Shown here piece after piece: positions 34,633-45,870 of a stretch of DNA of 64,000 nucleotides. The notes under the pieces are model-generated. The model made no database searches, was not told where the DNA came from, and saw nothing but the letters and a program-made list of their open reading frames with translations. Source of the stretch: Hyperoodon ampullatus (lineage: Eukaryota; Chordata; Mammalia; Artiodactyla; Ziphiidae); contig OX457074.1 in NCBI GenBank assembly GCA_949752795.1, positions 7,701,527-7,765,526 on the forward strand, given 5' to 3'. A program made the translations under genes and the position numbers. Position 1 is the stretch's first letter. Every line of letters starts with the position of its first letter.

Positions 34633-35376
34633 CAGTAAGTCCCCTACATATGAACCTCCAAACTGTGAACTTTCAAAGATGCAAACGTGAGTTCGCATGT
34701 CCAATCACGTAAGTTAGTGTACGTGTCTGGCGTACATTGTCACGTGCATGCATCCTCTGCAGTGGTTGTGCTTTTGTGTACTTTACTTACAGTATTGTAT
34801 AGAGCAGCAGTCCCCAACCTTTCCCGCACCAGGGACCGGTGTCATGGAAGACAATTTTTGCACAGACCGGGGGCGGGGGGGCGGGGGATGGTTCAGGCGG
34901 TAATGCGAGTGTTGGGGAGCTGCAGATGAAGCTTCGCTCGCTCGCCAGCCGCTCACCTCCTGCTGTGCAGCCCGGTTCCTAACAGGCCGCGGACCGGTAC
35001 CGGTCTGTGGCCCGGGGGTTGGGGACCCCTGATATAGAGTACAGTAGTACAGTATCTTTATTTCAAGCCCAGGATGTCCGGAAGCAAGCGTAAAAGCAGC
35101 GGTGATGTAGCTAGTACTGCTAAGAAGCGCCAGCTGTTGTACTGTACTACTGTACTTTTCAAGGTACTGTATTAAAAATGTTTTCTTTATTTTTTGTGTT
35201 TGTTTGTTTTTTTATGTATTATTTGTGTGAAAAGTATTATCAACTTATTACAGTACGGTACTATACCGTGATTGTGTTAGTTGTGTACCTAGGCTAACTT
35301 TGTTGGACTTATGAACAAAGTGGAATTACAAACGCGTTCTCGGAACGGAACTCGTTTGTATGTAGGGGACTTCCTG
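34633..35376 (+). mobile_element. Tigger-type DNA transposon, internally deleted
   Basis: Inverted ends CAGTAAGTCCCCTACATA and TATGTAGGGGACTTCCTG flanked by TA dinucleotides (34631-34632, 35377-35378), as expected for Tc1/mariner-Tigger. An ATG at 35074 opens a short frame MSGSKRKSSGDVASTAKKRQ that looks like the N-terminus of a Tigger transposase; the rest is deleted. A hAT sits inside. Confidence 0.85.
34805..35031 (+). mobile_element. hAT nonautonomous element nested in Tigger
   Basis: Inverted ends CAGCAGTCCCCAACC and GGTTGGGGACCCCTG. 8-bp TSD GTATAGAG / ATATAGAG (34797-34804, 35032-35039, one mismatch), the hAT signature. 227 bp, GC-rich. Confidence 0.88.
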
Positions 35377-35378
35377 TA

Positions 35379-37439
35379 TCTTGTTTTCTGAGTCATGGAA
35401 CTCTTTGAATTGGATGAAGATGACCAATCTTCTCTCCAGAAAAATTCACATAGAAAAAAATACACACACTATGAAACCATAACTGTTTTAGCCTTCAGAT
35501 CCTTTTGGGAAAGAAAATGTTTTCCTTTGCAAAAATGACTTGATGGGACTTCAGGCCCCAGAGCAGGGCATGAAAGGCCCGAGCTTAACAAAGGGATGAC
35601 TAACCGTGCTGTATAAGAAAATAGTTCTGTTTGCAGTGTCTCACTGCCCTGCAGGTACTGCCTTCCTTTTGCTCTGGGTTGAGCCAGACTGGAAATCAGC
35701 CCCTCTCCATGACTTCTATACCAAAAAATGTGTTGCAGACTTGGCCAAACTTTGAGGACCAGCAAGGTAAAGTAGACGGAAACCCTTGCTGTGTTCAGAC
35801 TTCTGGTAGCAAGTGATTAAACCACAATTCAAATTTCTTAAGAAAAAACCCAGGAAAAATGAAATGTGTTGACCCACCTAGCTGGGAAGTTGATGATCGA
35901 GCCATGGTCCCACTGAGATGTACAACTCAAGGGGGCACTGTTCACATTGTGGTAGCTCAAGAGAATCCAGGGACTCAAAGGACACTCCCTTCTTGTCCCC
36001 CTGTCTCTCTTGGCTTGGCATCTTTTGGTCTTAATTCTCTTTCCTGTAGAGAGGCCTCTTCCACACAGTTGGGAAGATGTGGCCCCAGCAGCCCCAGCAG
36101 CCCCAGGCCTACCTTGAAGCAGCTCAGTCATCCCCAGTCTCTGGGGGATGGGGTACCTTAGTTGGATTGGGCCAGGCCTGGGTCAGGTGCTTAGCCCGGT
36201 GGTGGGTGAGCTTGGATACTGTATATGGCAACACTTTCAGAATCATGGAATCGGGGAAAAGAGTCCTCTGTTTTTACCCGATGGTGAAAGAGACACTGGG
36301 CAGATAAAAAACAAAGACACAACACATGCACAAATAGTACTGAAACAAAACGAAGGTCTACTCTACCTGACTGGCCCTTGAGTCTTTAGCCCAGTCTGCA
36401 ATATACTTGTGTATGAGTGACTTTGTGTGTGTATTGAGGTCACAGAGAGGGGCTGACTTCCACATCCAGGTCAATCCAGAGTAGAACAAAGGCAGTACCT
36501 GCAAGGTGGTGAGATGCTCCACACACAACTAACTTGGAAGACCATAGAGCCAGTGATAAACAGGAAATTCATTATCGAGATGCCAGAATCCTTGGAGGGG
36601 CTGGGAGGGGTGCATGTGGGATGGAGTAGGCACTGATTTTATTAGAACTCAAAGGATCGGGTGTCTTAGCTGACATCTGGATCACACACACGCAAAATAT
36701 GGCATACGATTCTGAGGACACAGGATCCCCTGAAACCTATCCAGTGGAGAGCTCCCATCTCGGACCCTGCCTCCTCTTTTGGAGTTTCCTTCCTTCCTCC
36801 ACACTTAGTCATGCATTTCCTCTCGTGCAGAAGATTCCAAGGCTGAGGCCTCAACCCCAACACTCAGCCCCATCTAACTCCGCTCCGACGTGACACCTAC
36901 ACTCCCATGGGAATTTTCTGGACTGTTCTCAAAGGACTACTAGGCAAGCCTGTCTTCTGCATTTGTACCTTTTCCTCCCCCCTCAGGATGAGGTACAATC
37001 CCAAGAGACAAAAAGTCCCTCTCCCCTCTCCTCTCCCGTCTGCACTGCTGAGAACTCATCTTCCTTGATGAGGCCGTCTCTGGCACACGGGCCTCAGCTA
37101 GAATGAGCAGCTCTGGGTCACCCGCCACGACTTGGTCCTGGGCCTCAGCTGCTGCAGGAGTTACTGCTACCTGCTTTTTTTGGATCTGACAGATGCAGAA
37201 AGGGCTGGAGAAAGGATTTTGAAGTTGTCCCAGGGAAATAATTCAAAAGAAGAAAAACGCTGCAGGCGGGAAAGTATCCATTGTTATGGTAGTGACCTCA
37301 ACCAGCAACATCCTAAAAGTCCAGTGATGAGAATAGCCAACATTTGCCCTGTGGGTCACATGACTCCACATGCACCTCACGCTTACCTCATGCTCGAGGT
37401 ACATGCTTGGTTTTACCACTTGCCTTACACAAGTTAGCT
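35379..37439. other. Unique sequence, no gene recognised
   Basis: About 2 kb with no named repeat. A short CAG/CCC tandem lies at 36083-36105. Open frames of up to about 100 codons occur without recognisable domains. Confidence 0.4.
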
Positions 37440-37452
37440 AAGGATGCCTTCT

Positions 37453-38001
37453 ATTTATTTATTTATTTAAAATTTTACTTTTTATTTTATATTGGGGTAT
37501 AGTTGATTTATAATGTGTTGTTAGTTTCAGGTGTACAGCAAAGTGATTCAGTTATACGTATACATATATCCATTCTTTCTCAGATTCTTTTCCCATATAG
37601 GTTATTACAGAATACTGAGTAGGGTTCCCTGTGCTATGCAGTAGGTCCTTGTTGATTATCTATTTTATATATAGCAGTGTGTATATGTTAACCCCAAACT
37701 CTTAATTTATCCCTTCCCCCCACCTTTCCCTTAAGCTTGTTTTTGAAATCTGAGTCTCTTTCTGTTTTGTAAATAAGTTCATTTGTATCATCTTTTTAGA
37801 TTCCACATCATATGACATTTGTCTTTCTCTGTCTGACTTACTTAACCTAAATGTCCATTGACAGAGGAATGGATAAAGAAGATGTGGTACATATATGCGA
37901 TGGAATATTACTCAGCCATAAAAAAGGAATGAAATAATGCCATTTGCAGCAACATAGATGGACTTAGAGATTATCATAGTAAGTGAAGTAAGTCAGTAAG
38001 T
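37453..38001 (-). mobile_element. L1 with 5' inversion (twin priming)
   Basis: 37453-37845 is reverse-strand L1 3' UTR. 37846-38001 is ORF2-end sequence in forward orientation ('aatgtccattgacagaggaatggataaag'). One TSD, AAG(G/A)ATGCCTTCT at 37440-37452 and 38002-38014, encloses both, so it is a single insertion event. Confidence 0.9.
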
Positions 38002-38039
38002 AAGAATGCCTTCTGTTGATTGCTGGTTTGCTTTGTGCT

Positions 38040-38190
38040 GGAAACTGTGCCAGACAAGCAATATATGTGCTCCCAAATCTTCACCAAGCCCTGTGAGATG
38101 GATGTTCTTTTAAAGACAAGGAAACAGGCTCAGAGTGGGTCAGTTATTTCTCCAGAGTCACAGATGTGCTTTTAGGTTGTGTCTGATTAT
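38040..38190 (-). mobile_element. MIR SINE, diverged
   Basis: 'gacaaggaaacaggctcagagtgggtcagttatttctccagagtcacagatg' is reverse MIR. Confidence 0.65.
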
Positions 38191-38764
38191 TAGCACTTGT
38201 CTGCTGAGTGTCATACCCAGGGGAATGGATGAACTTGACAGCAGGGCATGTGACTCTCCTCTGGCACCGTAGCACTTAGTAAGTATCCAATAAATATTGG
38301 CTGTTGTGAAAGAACAGTGACCGTCTGTGATTCACAGCTGTTTCTGTAGCACATCCGGGAGTCTTGTACTTGCTCCGGACCAGGCCTCAAGTTTCTGGAT
38401 GGTTAGGAGGGCTGTGGGCAGGGGGTGGGAGCAAAAGGCAGTAAAGCAGAGCTATCTGGCTCTCCCATTCTCAGAGCCCTGTGCTGAGCTTCCGTCTCAC
38501 CCAGCAGCTTGTATAGACTCCAACCATAGCACTTACCATTATGAAATACCTGTCGTTGTTGTTGTTTTCCATACCGTTAAATAACTCAATTCTCGGAGGA
38601 CATTGACCAGATGTCCTACAAATTTGACTTAATTCTGAAGCTATCTGCCTGGAGATAGCATCAGATCCCATAGATAAGGGCTTAGTCCTACAAGGCTGCC
38701 TACCTCTCCAACTCCAGATGCCAATCATAAGTCCTGATTGTCACTGGTAGATGGCTGACTTGCC

Positions 38765-39355
38765 ATAGATTGGAGGTTCCAACGACCCCCTCCGTGGGCT
38801 TAATTAATTTGCTAGAGTGGCTCACAGAACTCAGAGAAACATTTCTCTTACTAAATAACTGCTTTGTTATAAGAGGATATAACTCAGGCACAGTTAGATG
38901 GAAGAGATGCGTAGGGCAAGGTTTGGGGAAAGGGCACGGAGCTTCCAGGCTCTCTGAGTGCGCCCCACTCTCCCCGCATCTCCATGCATTCACCAACCCA
39001 GAAACTCTCCAAACCCTGACCTTTTGGGATTTTATGGTGGCTTCATTACATAGGCACGATTGGTTAAATCATTGGCCATTGGTGATTGAACTCAATCTCC
39101 AGCCCCTCTCCCTGTTCCAGAGATCAGGGGAAGTGGGATGAAGCTTCCAGCCCTCCAATCACAAGGTTGCTTCCGCCGGGGACCAGCCCTCATCCTTAGG
39201 TGACCCAGGGGCTTTTCAAAAATCACTTCATTAATGTAACAGAAGATACATTGATCACTCTCTTCACTTAGGAAATTCCAAGGGTTTTAAGAGCTCCTGG
39301 CAGAGAAGGGGATAAAGACCAAATATGGATTTCTTACTATAAATCACAATGTCAT
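38765..39355 (-). mobile_element. ERVL-type solo LTR
   Basis: 'gggcttaattaatttgctagagtggctcacagaactcag', 'attggttaaatcattggccattggtgattgaactcaatctcc', 'ggaaattccaagggttttaagagctcc' and 'gaccaaatatggatttcttactataaatcacaatg' are features of a placental ERVL LTR on the minus strand. Exact subfamily not assigned. It may extend left to 38570. Confidence 0.7.
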
Positions 39356-39369
39356 ACCATGTGAGAGTG

Positions 39370-39520
39370 TCATCATTTATTTATACATCTGTCCCTCTCC
39401 TTAGCCTGGAAGTGCCTTAAGGTTTCTGTAGCCGCAGCACCTGGACCAGTGCCTGGCACAGGACAGGCATCCTATAAATGACTGTTGACTAAGCGAGTTA
39501 ATGAACTGGAGAAGTGTGGG
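39370..39520 (+). mobile_element. L2 LINE 3' end
   Basis: 'ctggaccagtgcctggcacaggacaggcatcctataaatgactgttgac' is the L2 terminus. Confidence 0.75.
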
Positions 39521-40580
39521 TAGGAGGAAAAATGGGGACAGGACCAGGGATTAGAGGCGGCATAGCCTCTGTGCTGGTCAGTTTTGCTGCAATAATGCTC
39601 CATGATGAGGCTTCCCCAAACACTGGCTTACAACAACCAATGTTCATCTGTTTCCATACTCATGAGTCCTGGGGTGGGCTGTCTCGGCTGGGCTCAGCTC
39701 TCCTGGCTCCAGGCTTATGCTCAGGTATGCTCCATGTGTTTCTTCATTTTCCTGGACAAGCTGCTGTTTGGGACATGTCCTTCTTGTAGTGAACGGCAGG
39801 AGCAGAAACTTATGGTGCCCCTTCAGGCTCTGGCTTGGAACTGGCATGTTGCCATTTCTGCTCACATCCCATTGGCTAAAACTAGTCAAATGGCCAAGCC
39901 CAACATTATTAAGGTGGAGAAATATATTCTGCCTATTCTCCTGCCCCAAGGTCACAAGGTAGGTGAGAACGAAGAGCTGAAGGACAATCTACCACAGCCT
40001 CCCTTAAGAAAAAGCCCTGAACCTCCTTTATTCCTTGGGGAGAATCTCTAGAAGAGTCCCACAGGCTGGTCCCAGAATTCTGCCTGTGGCCCTGATATTA
40101 CTTTCCTCTTGGGGTTTATGGCAGAAACTATTGACTGTCCCCATTATTCACTGCCCCCTTCTTCTTTTTTAGTGATAGAACACCCCAGGTTTTAGTTTGG
40201 GTACATGGTGCCCACAGGAGGCCACATTTCTCAGCCGCCTTCGCAGCTAGACATGGTCATGTGACTAGGCTGTGGCCAATGGGATGAAGCGGAAAAGCTA
40301 CAGGCATCTTCTGATGTCAGCTGTATGAGAACGATGCTTGCCTTCTCCTTCTCTCTCCCCCTTGCCTTGGGCTGGAACGTGGGCTCACCTGGACAGCAAC
40401 GCTCTAGGGAATGACAGGGCACCACAATAGAAGGAATCTGGGCGTCCAGACAAGCTCTTGGAGTTGGCCCAGTTTGCCTGCCACAGCGTGGGAGAAGAAT
40501 GAAATGCCATATTTCTGTTTGCTCCAGAATCTCAGCGTGTACATTAGCCCACACGAGGTCACTTGCTTGTCATCTCATCG
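39521..40580. other. Probable old medium-copy repeats, unassigned
   Basis: 39560-39965 ('aacactggcttacaacaaccaatg..') and 40150-40400 ('catgtgactaggctgtggccaatgggatgaagcgg') resemble old interspersed repeats seen widely in mammals, but I cannot name the families. No gene. Confidence 0.4.
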
Positions 40581-40593
40581 CCCCCCCCCCCCC
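40581..40593. repeat. Poly-C tract
   Basis: 13 consecutive C between 'catctcatcg' and 'acttggcg'. Confidence 0.95.
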
Positions 40594-40694
40594 ACTTGGC
40601 GTCTAAAGGCCACTGGTCCACTCTTTGTCCTTCATTCACCAAAATGTGAACTCAAATCCCTTTTCTTAATTTTCCTTAGCAAAAGTGAGACAGG

Positions 40695-40884
40695 GGCCTC
40701 CCTGGTGGCGCAGTGGTTGAGAGTCCGCCTGCCGATGCAGGGGATGCGGGTTCGTGCCCCGGTCTGGGAGGATCCCATATGCCGCGGAGCGGCTGGGCCC
40801 GTGAGCCATGGCTGCTGAGCCTGTGCATCCGGAGCCTGTGCTCCGCAACGGGAGAGGCCACAACAGTGAGAGGCCCGCGTACCA

Positions 40885-40929
<45 letters not shown>
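40695..40929 (+). mobile_element. CHR SINE, young, very long A tail
   Basis: Full body and an A tract of about 48 (40886-40933) with no interruption. Perfect TSD AAAAGTGAGACAGG at 40681-40694 and 40930-40943 (its A's merge with the tail). Confidence 0.96.
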
Positions 40930-40935
<6 letters not shown>

Positions 40936-41265
40936 GAGACAGGATAGATTTCTTTACAAAAAGGGATTTCATGAAGTAAAGAGAAATCAAAGGAGAAACA
41001 AAATCCAGGAAGCTAAGCATAAACCAATCCAGTTTCTATCCTAAGAGATAGCTTACCCAACTGCAGCCATGACCAGGGCAGGCTGACGGTGGTTTTTGCC
41101 CATGGGGCTGGAAATTTAGTGGATATGAAATTTAAAACTATAATTCCAGAAGGTGATAAAATTTTAAATGTTGTGAAATATACATACTGTTAGCACATGT
41201 GCTCCTTCAGTGACACTGAAACAAAGGGATTTGGCTCCTCTATAGGAAGCTTCTAGAGGCCCATT

Positions 41266-41268
<3 letters not shown>

Positions 41269-41299
<31 letters not shown>

Positions 41300-41490
41300 T
41301 GGTACGCGGGCCTCTCACTGTTGTGGCCTCTCCCATTGCGGAGCACAGGCTCCGGACGCGCAGGCTCAGCGGCCATGGCTCACGGGCCCAGCCGCTCCGC
41401 GGCATGTGGGATCCTCCCAGACCGGGGCACGAACCCGCTTCCCCTGCATCGGCAGGCGGACTCTCAACCACTGCGCCACCAGGGAAGCCC
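41269..41490 (-). mobile_element. CHR SINE, young subfamily
   Basis: Full body with a poly-T of about 30. Perfect TSD GAGGCCCATTGTT at 41256-41268 and 41491-41503. Confidence 0.96.
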
Positions 41491-41503
41491 GAGGCCCATT
41501 GTT

Positions 41504-41850
41504 AATAACACCCACTTCGTGATTCACAGATGGAAAATCAAAGCTGGCTTGAGAATGTGTTTTAGGCCTTGCCTGAGGCAGCTAAAATGCCAGTTAGAGC
41601 TCTGTGTCCTACCAGAGGTGACTCACTCCATGGGCCCTGCACCTTTTCACCCTTGCCTTTCAGAATTTCCACCTGGTACAACTTTGTGGCCACTTTATGG
41701 AGTCTCTTGCTCCTGAACATTCAGTCTGCTTCTATGCAACCAGCATCATCTTCTTTCCTGCCTCCTCTGGCCTGGACTCCTGGCCACATCATTTCTTTCT
41801 TGGCCAAGACCAGGAAAGCTCCCTTTAGCTCCTTGGAATCCTTGTTCTTT
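41504..41850. other. Unassigned, partly L2-like
   Basis: 'tggactcctggccacatcatttctttcttggcc' and 'gctccctttagctccttgg' might be diverged L2. No exon recognised. Confidence 0.35.
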
Positions 41851-41852
41851 TT

Positions 41853-42690
41853 TTTTTTTTTTTTTTACCATTTTTTAAATATTGAGGGATAGTTAATTTG
41901 CAATGTGTTAGTTTCAGGTGTACGGCAAAGTGATTCAGTTATACATATATATATATACATATATCCTTTCTTTTTCAGATTCTTTTCCCCAGATAGGTTA
42001 TTACAGAATATTGAGTAGAGTTCCCTGTGCTATACAGTAGGTCCTTGTTGGTGATCTATTTTATTTTTTATTTTTATTATTATTTTTTTTGTGTGGTACG
42101 CAGGCCTCTCACTGTTGTGGCCTCTCCTGTCGCGGAGCACAGGCTCCGGACGCGTAGGCTCCGCGGCCATGGCTCACGGGCCCAGCCGCTCCGCGGCATG
42201 TGGGATCTTCCCGGACCGGGGCACGAACCCATGTCCCCTGCATCGGCAGGCGGACTCTCAACCGCTGCGCCACCAGGGAAGCCCCGGTGATCTATTTTAT
42301 ATAAAGTAGTGTGTACATGTTAATACCAACCTCCTAATTTGTCTCCCCCCTTCCCCTTTGGTAACCATAAGTTTGTTTTCTATGTCTGTGAGTCTATTTC
42401 TGTTTTGTGAATAAGTTCATTTGTATCACTGTTTTAGATCCCACATATAAGTGATATCATATGATATTTGTCTTTCTCTGTCTGACTTACTTCACATAAT
42501 ATGAGAATCTCTAGGTTCATCCATGTTGCTGCAAATGGTATTATTTCATTCTCTTTTATGGCTGAGTAGTACTCCATTGTATATATATATACCACATCTT
42601 CTTTATCCATTCCTCTGTCGATGGACACTGAGGTTGTGTCCATGTCTTGGTTACTGTAAATAGTGCTGTTATGAACATTTGGAACCCCTC
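41853..42690 (-). mobile_element. 5'-truncated L1 split by a CHR SINE
   Basis: Poly-T, then 'accattttttaaatattgagggatagttaatttgc' through 'ttggttactgtaaatagtgctgttatgaacattt' (reverse L1 3' UTR and ORF2 end). Imperfect flanks TTGGAATCCTTGTTCT and TTGGAACCCCTCTTCT may be a decayed TSD. Confidence 0.85.
42065..42285 (-). mobile_element. CHR SINE, young subfamily, in L1
   Basis: Perfect 15-bp TSD GGTGATCTATTTTAT at 42050-42064 and 42286-42300. Confidence 0.96.
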
Positions 42691-42859
42691 TTCTTAATTC
42701 TGGGTTTAGTTCAGAGTGACTTGTGTCAACCCTAGGCCATGCCAGGAATCTGTGACCCCATATTTCCCAGAGTTGTGGGAATTTGACATTTGTAAACCCC
42801 AAAGTCTTACAATTCTTTAATTATACAATATCATTTGCTTCCACAGGTAGGAAGGGAGG

Positions 42860-43030
42860 AAGGAAATACTAAATGAATATCTACTGTGTGCTAGGTATTT
42901 TCCCATTTGCTTTCCCATCTTACATGGTAACAGATGAGACAGCAGAGGCCCAGAGAGGTGAAGGCCCTTGTCCAACACCACACAGCCAGTAAGTGGCAGG
43001 GCTGGGATTTGAACTGAGGTCTCTCGGATT
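42860..43030 (-). mobile_element. MIR SINE
   Basis: 'cagcagaggcccagagaggtgaaggcccttgtccaacaccacacagccagtaagtggcagggctgggatttgaactgagg' is a near-consensus reverse MIR. Confidence 0.92.
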
Positions 43031-43463
43031 TCAAAGCCTGGGCTCTTCTTCCCTCACGTTCCCCAAACAAGAACATGCACAGATGCTCAAGGGTGTTGAG
43101 GGGGTGTTTGGTCACAGATACAGGAAGATAGAGGGATTGAATGACAGTGGACTCAGATAATGGAGGTGGGAAATGATGGAGAGGGAAGGAGACAGACAGA
43201 CTAGCTGATGGAAGAGGGAGGTGAGGGGATGGTCAAAGGGTTCGGCTTTGACAAGGGGTTTTGGATTCCAGGCAGGGAGTTTTTTTCCACACTGCGCCTT
43301 GCTGGAAACACCTCACATCCCCACATGCGATGAGCTCATTCTTCTGTTGGCACCGACTTGCATCCCATCTTGGCCCTGGATGGGCCACACCAACATTTCT
43401 GCAGGAGGAATAAAGCAATAACAGGATTCTCATTTTTCTCCTTAAAATAATACCTCTCTGTTC
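43031..43463. other. Unique sequence, nothing recognised
   Basis: No repeat or exon seen. Confidence 0.4.
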
Positions 43464-43520
43464 TGCCAGCAAGCAGAGAGCTGCGCCTGCCAGCAAGCAG
43501 AGAGCTGCGCCTGCCAGCAG
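43464..43520. repeat. 24-bp tandem duplication
   Basis: Two exact 24-bp units starting TGCCAGCAAGCAGAGAG (43464-43487, 43488-43511) and a 9-bp start of a third. Confidence 0.95.
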
Positions 43521-43861
43521 TCCTGTGGGAAGCCTGTTCCCAATCCTGCAGGATTAGTCTGATGCTGGCTTCCCTGGAGCCCCCCAGCAGGCAAGGCAGC
43601 CCTCAGACAACCTCAAGCCTCTGGCTGTGGATCCCTGCTGTCTTTCTCAGTCCTGGAGGGTCATTCATCTTCCTGTCCCCATCCCTGGTTCTCCAGGGCA
43701 AAGGGATGCTGCTCTCACCAGCATAGGCCACAGGTTCCCCTAGCTGATGGCTCCCCTGGCATCTCTTTAGGACCTAAGCTATTTCCTACAAGGAAAGGAT
43801 CATTGGAAAAGTCATTTTGAACAGGAAGAATTTAATTTTTCTGTACCAGGCTTTTTCCTTC

Positions 43862-43866
<5 letters not shown>

Positions 43867-43906
<40 letters not shown>

Positions 43907-43917
43907 CGCGAGAGAGA
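43867..43917. repeat. (GA)n-(GC)n-(GA)n microsatellite
   Basis: About 18 GA units, then CGCGCGCG, then GAGAGA. A polypurine run joined to an alternating CG core. Confidence 0.97.
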
Positions 43918-44389
43918 CTCATTTACCTAAAGGCTTGAGTGCCTGGAAATTTCTTCCCTATGTGCACATTACCCACTTCCTGGCTGCAGGGATGGAAGGA
44001 CTCGGAGAATTTGGAGGATATTAAACAGATTCATAATGGACCCAGCAGTATAAACACATCTCAAGTGCAGACAGAAGTGCCACAATCTCTTCTTTGGTTT
44101 AATGTAAAACATACACCATTTGTGTCTGTGTTCCCATTTTACAAATAAACAAGGTGAAGAGATGGACTCTGAAATTGTCCCCGGGGAGCTAGGTGCCTTC
44201 GTTCCTTGTAATTTCCAGGCTTCTCCTGCCCACAAACAACGCAGAAAAGAACGCTTAATGTAGCCTTGCAGATCACTGCCAAAAGGCAGAGCAAATGGGA
44301 GAGACCTGGCCAAATGGTCTGCAGCCATTCCCACCCTTCAGGGTGATGCCACAGTGGCTGGGGGCTCCAGAACCCGCAGAGGGTGTTAC

Positions 44390-44625
44390 CAGCCGAATTG
44401 TCCAGGCAGCTGGGTATATGCTGGATGGTGCATCAGGAGACGTGGATTCAAATCCCACCTTTGCCCCCACTGCCAGCAGGCTGTGCCATCCCAGGCAACT
44501 GACTGTACCCCTCTGCCCCAGCTGGGTTTCCTCATCAGTGGGATGAGGTGACAATCCCAGCCTGTGTATCTCACTGCATGATGGCGGGTCCCCCAGGAGA
44601 CAAAGGTGGGTCAGCATCCTTGGTT
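44390..44625 (+). mobile_element. MIR SINE, diverged
   Basis: 'ggagacgtggattcaaatcccacctttgcccc', 'aggcaactgactgtacccctctgccccagctgggtttcctcatcagtgggatgagg'. Confidence 0.75.
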
Positions 44626-44761
44626 AGGATGTAAATGATCTTAGGAATGGCCATTTTCCCATTTTTATTCAAAATCAGTATTTCTTACCACTGATTCTCT
44701 CAGACCCAGAGGCGGAGGGATGTGTCACTGTCAGAAAGTCTAAACACGTTGAAGCAGGATC

Positions 44762-45116
44762 ATTTTTTTTTTAATTAATTAATTATTAATTTTTTTTTTG
44801 GCTGCTTTGGGTCTTCGTTGTGTGGGCTTTCTCTAGTTGTGGAGAGCAGGGGCTACTCTTTGTTGCTCTGTGTGGGCTTCTCATTGCAGTGGCTTCTCTT
44901 GTTGCAGAGCACGGGCTCTAGACGTGCAGGCTCAGTAGTAGCAGCACGTGGGCTCAGTAGTTGTGGCTTGAGGGCTCTAGAGCGCAGGCTCAGTAGTTGT
45001 GGCGCACGGGCTTAGTTGCTCCCACGGCATGTGGGATCTTCCCGGATCAGGGCTCGAACCCGTGTTCCCTGCATTGGCGGGCGGATTCTTAACCACTGTA
45101 CCACCAGGGAAGTCTC
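44762..45116 (-). mobile_element. CHR SINE, long type
   Basis: 'ggctgctttgggtcttcgttgtgtgggctttctctagttg' to 'ctgtaccaccagggaagtc'. TSD GAAGCAGGATC at 44751-44761 and 45117-45127. Confidence 0.93.
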
Positions 45117-45304
45117 GAAGCAGGATCGTTGACTCAAGGGCCAAAATGACTAATTTGGCCCCAAAACTAGCTCAGTGTGAGGAATACCAGCCAAACCAGT
45201 GAGCTGGCTGAACTGACTGGTGGGATCAGTCAAAACGCACTGCCTGGTGGCTCCAGCGGAGGCAGGGCCCACATCTGGCCATGGAAGGAGGATGGATTAG
45301 CCAT

Positions 45305-45525
45305 CAGAAGGATGGACTGCGCGGCCAGCCTGCCTGAGTCTTGCTGGGTGACATGGGGCAAATTCCCTAATCGTCCTATGTCTCAGGTTCCTCATCTGCC
45401 AAATGGAAAATAATAGAAGACCCCTCAAAGGGGGTTGTGAGGATGAAATGATGTCATATGTGTGAAGAGCTTTGGATAGCGCCCGGCCCCCAGCAAGTGC
45501 TGTGCGAGTGTTAGCTATTCTTTGT
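45305..45525 (+). mobile_element. MIR SINE
   Basis: 'cttgctgggtgacatggggcaaattccctaatcg', 'gttcctcatctgccaaatgg', 'agcaagtgctgtgcgagtgttagctattc'. Near full length. Confidence 0.88.
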
Positions 45526-45569
45526 GTCAAGGGAGCTCCTTGGGCATTGACAGTGAAATGTGTCTAGAG

Positions 45570-45870
45570 AAGAACAGAAATTCTTCAGATGAGGAAACCG
45601 AGGTCTGTAAATGGGACGTGATCTGCTGAAGGTCACACAAGTTCAACTTGCATTTGACTGATATTTTCCAGGCGCCAAGATCATAGTAACAATCACGTGG
45701 TTAACATGTATTGATCCTTTTCTCCATTCCAGGCACAGAGCTCAGCATATCTCATGCTTTAATTAAATCCTCACCACCACTCTGTGATGAAAACACCTTG
45801 AACCCCATTTTACAGATGAGGAAGTTGAGGCTCAGAGAGGGAAGGGACTTTGCTGGTAGGTGGGATTAGC
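45570..45870 (-). mobile_element. Two MIR fragments
   Basis: 'gatgaggaaaccgaggtctgtaaatgggacgtgatctgctgaaggtcacacaag' (45589-45642) and 'ccccattttacagatgaggaagttgaggctcagagagggaagggac' (45803-45848), both reverse. Confidence 0.8.

Noticed and set aside
43464..43520. Short repeats as a possible CRISPR-like array
   Set aside because: Direct tandem duplication without spacers in vertebrate DNA.
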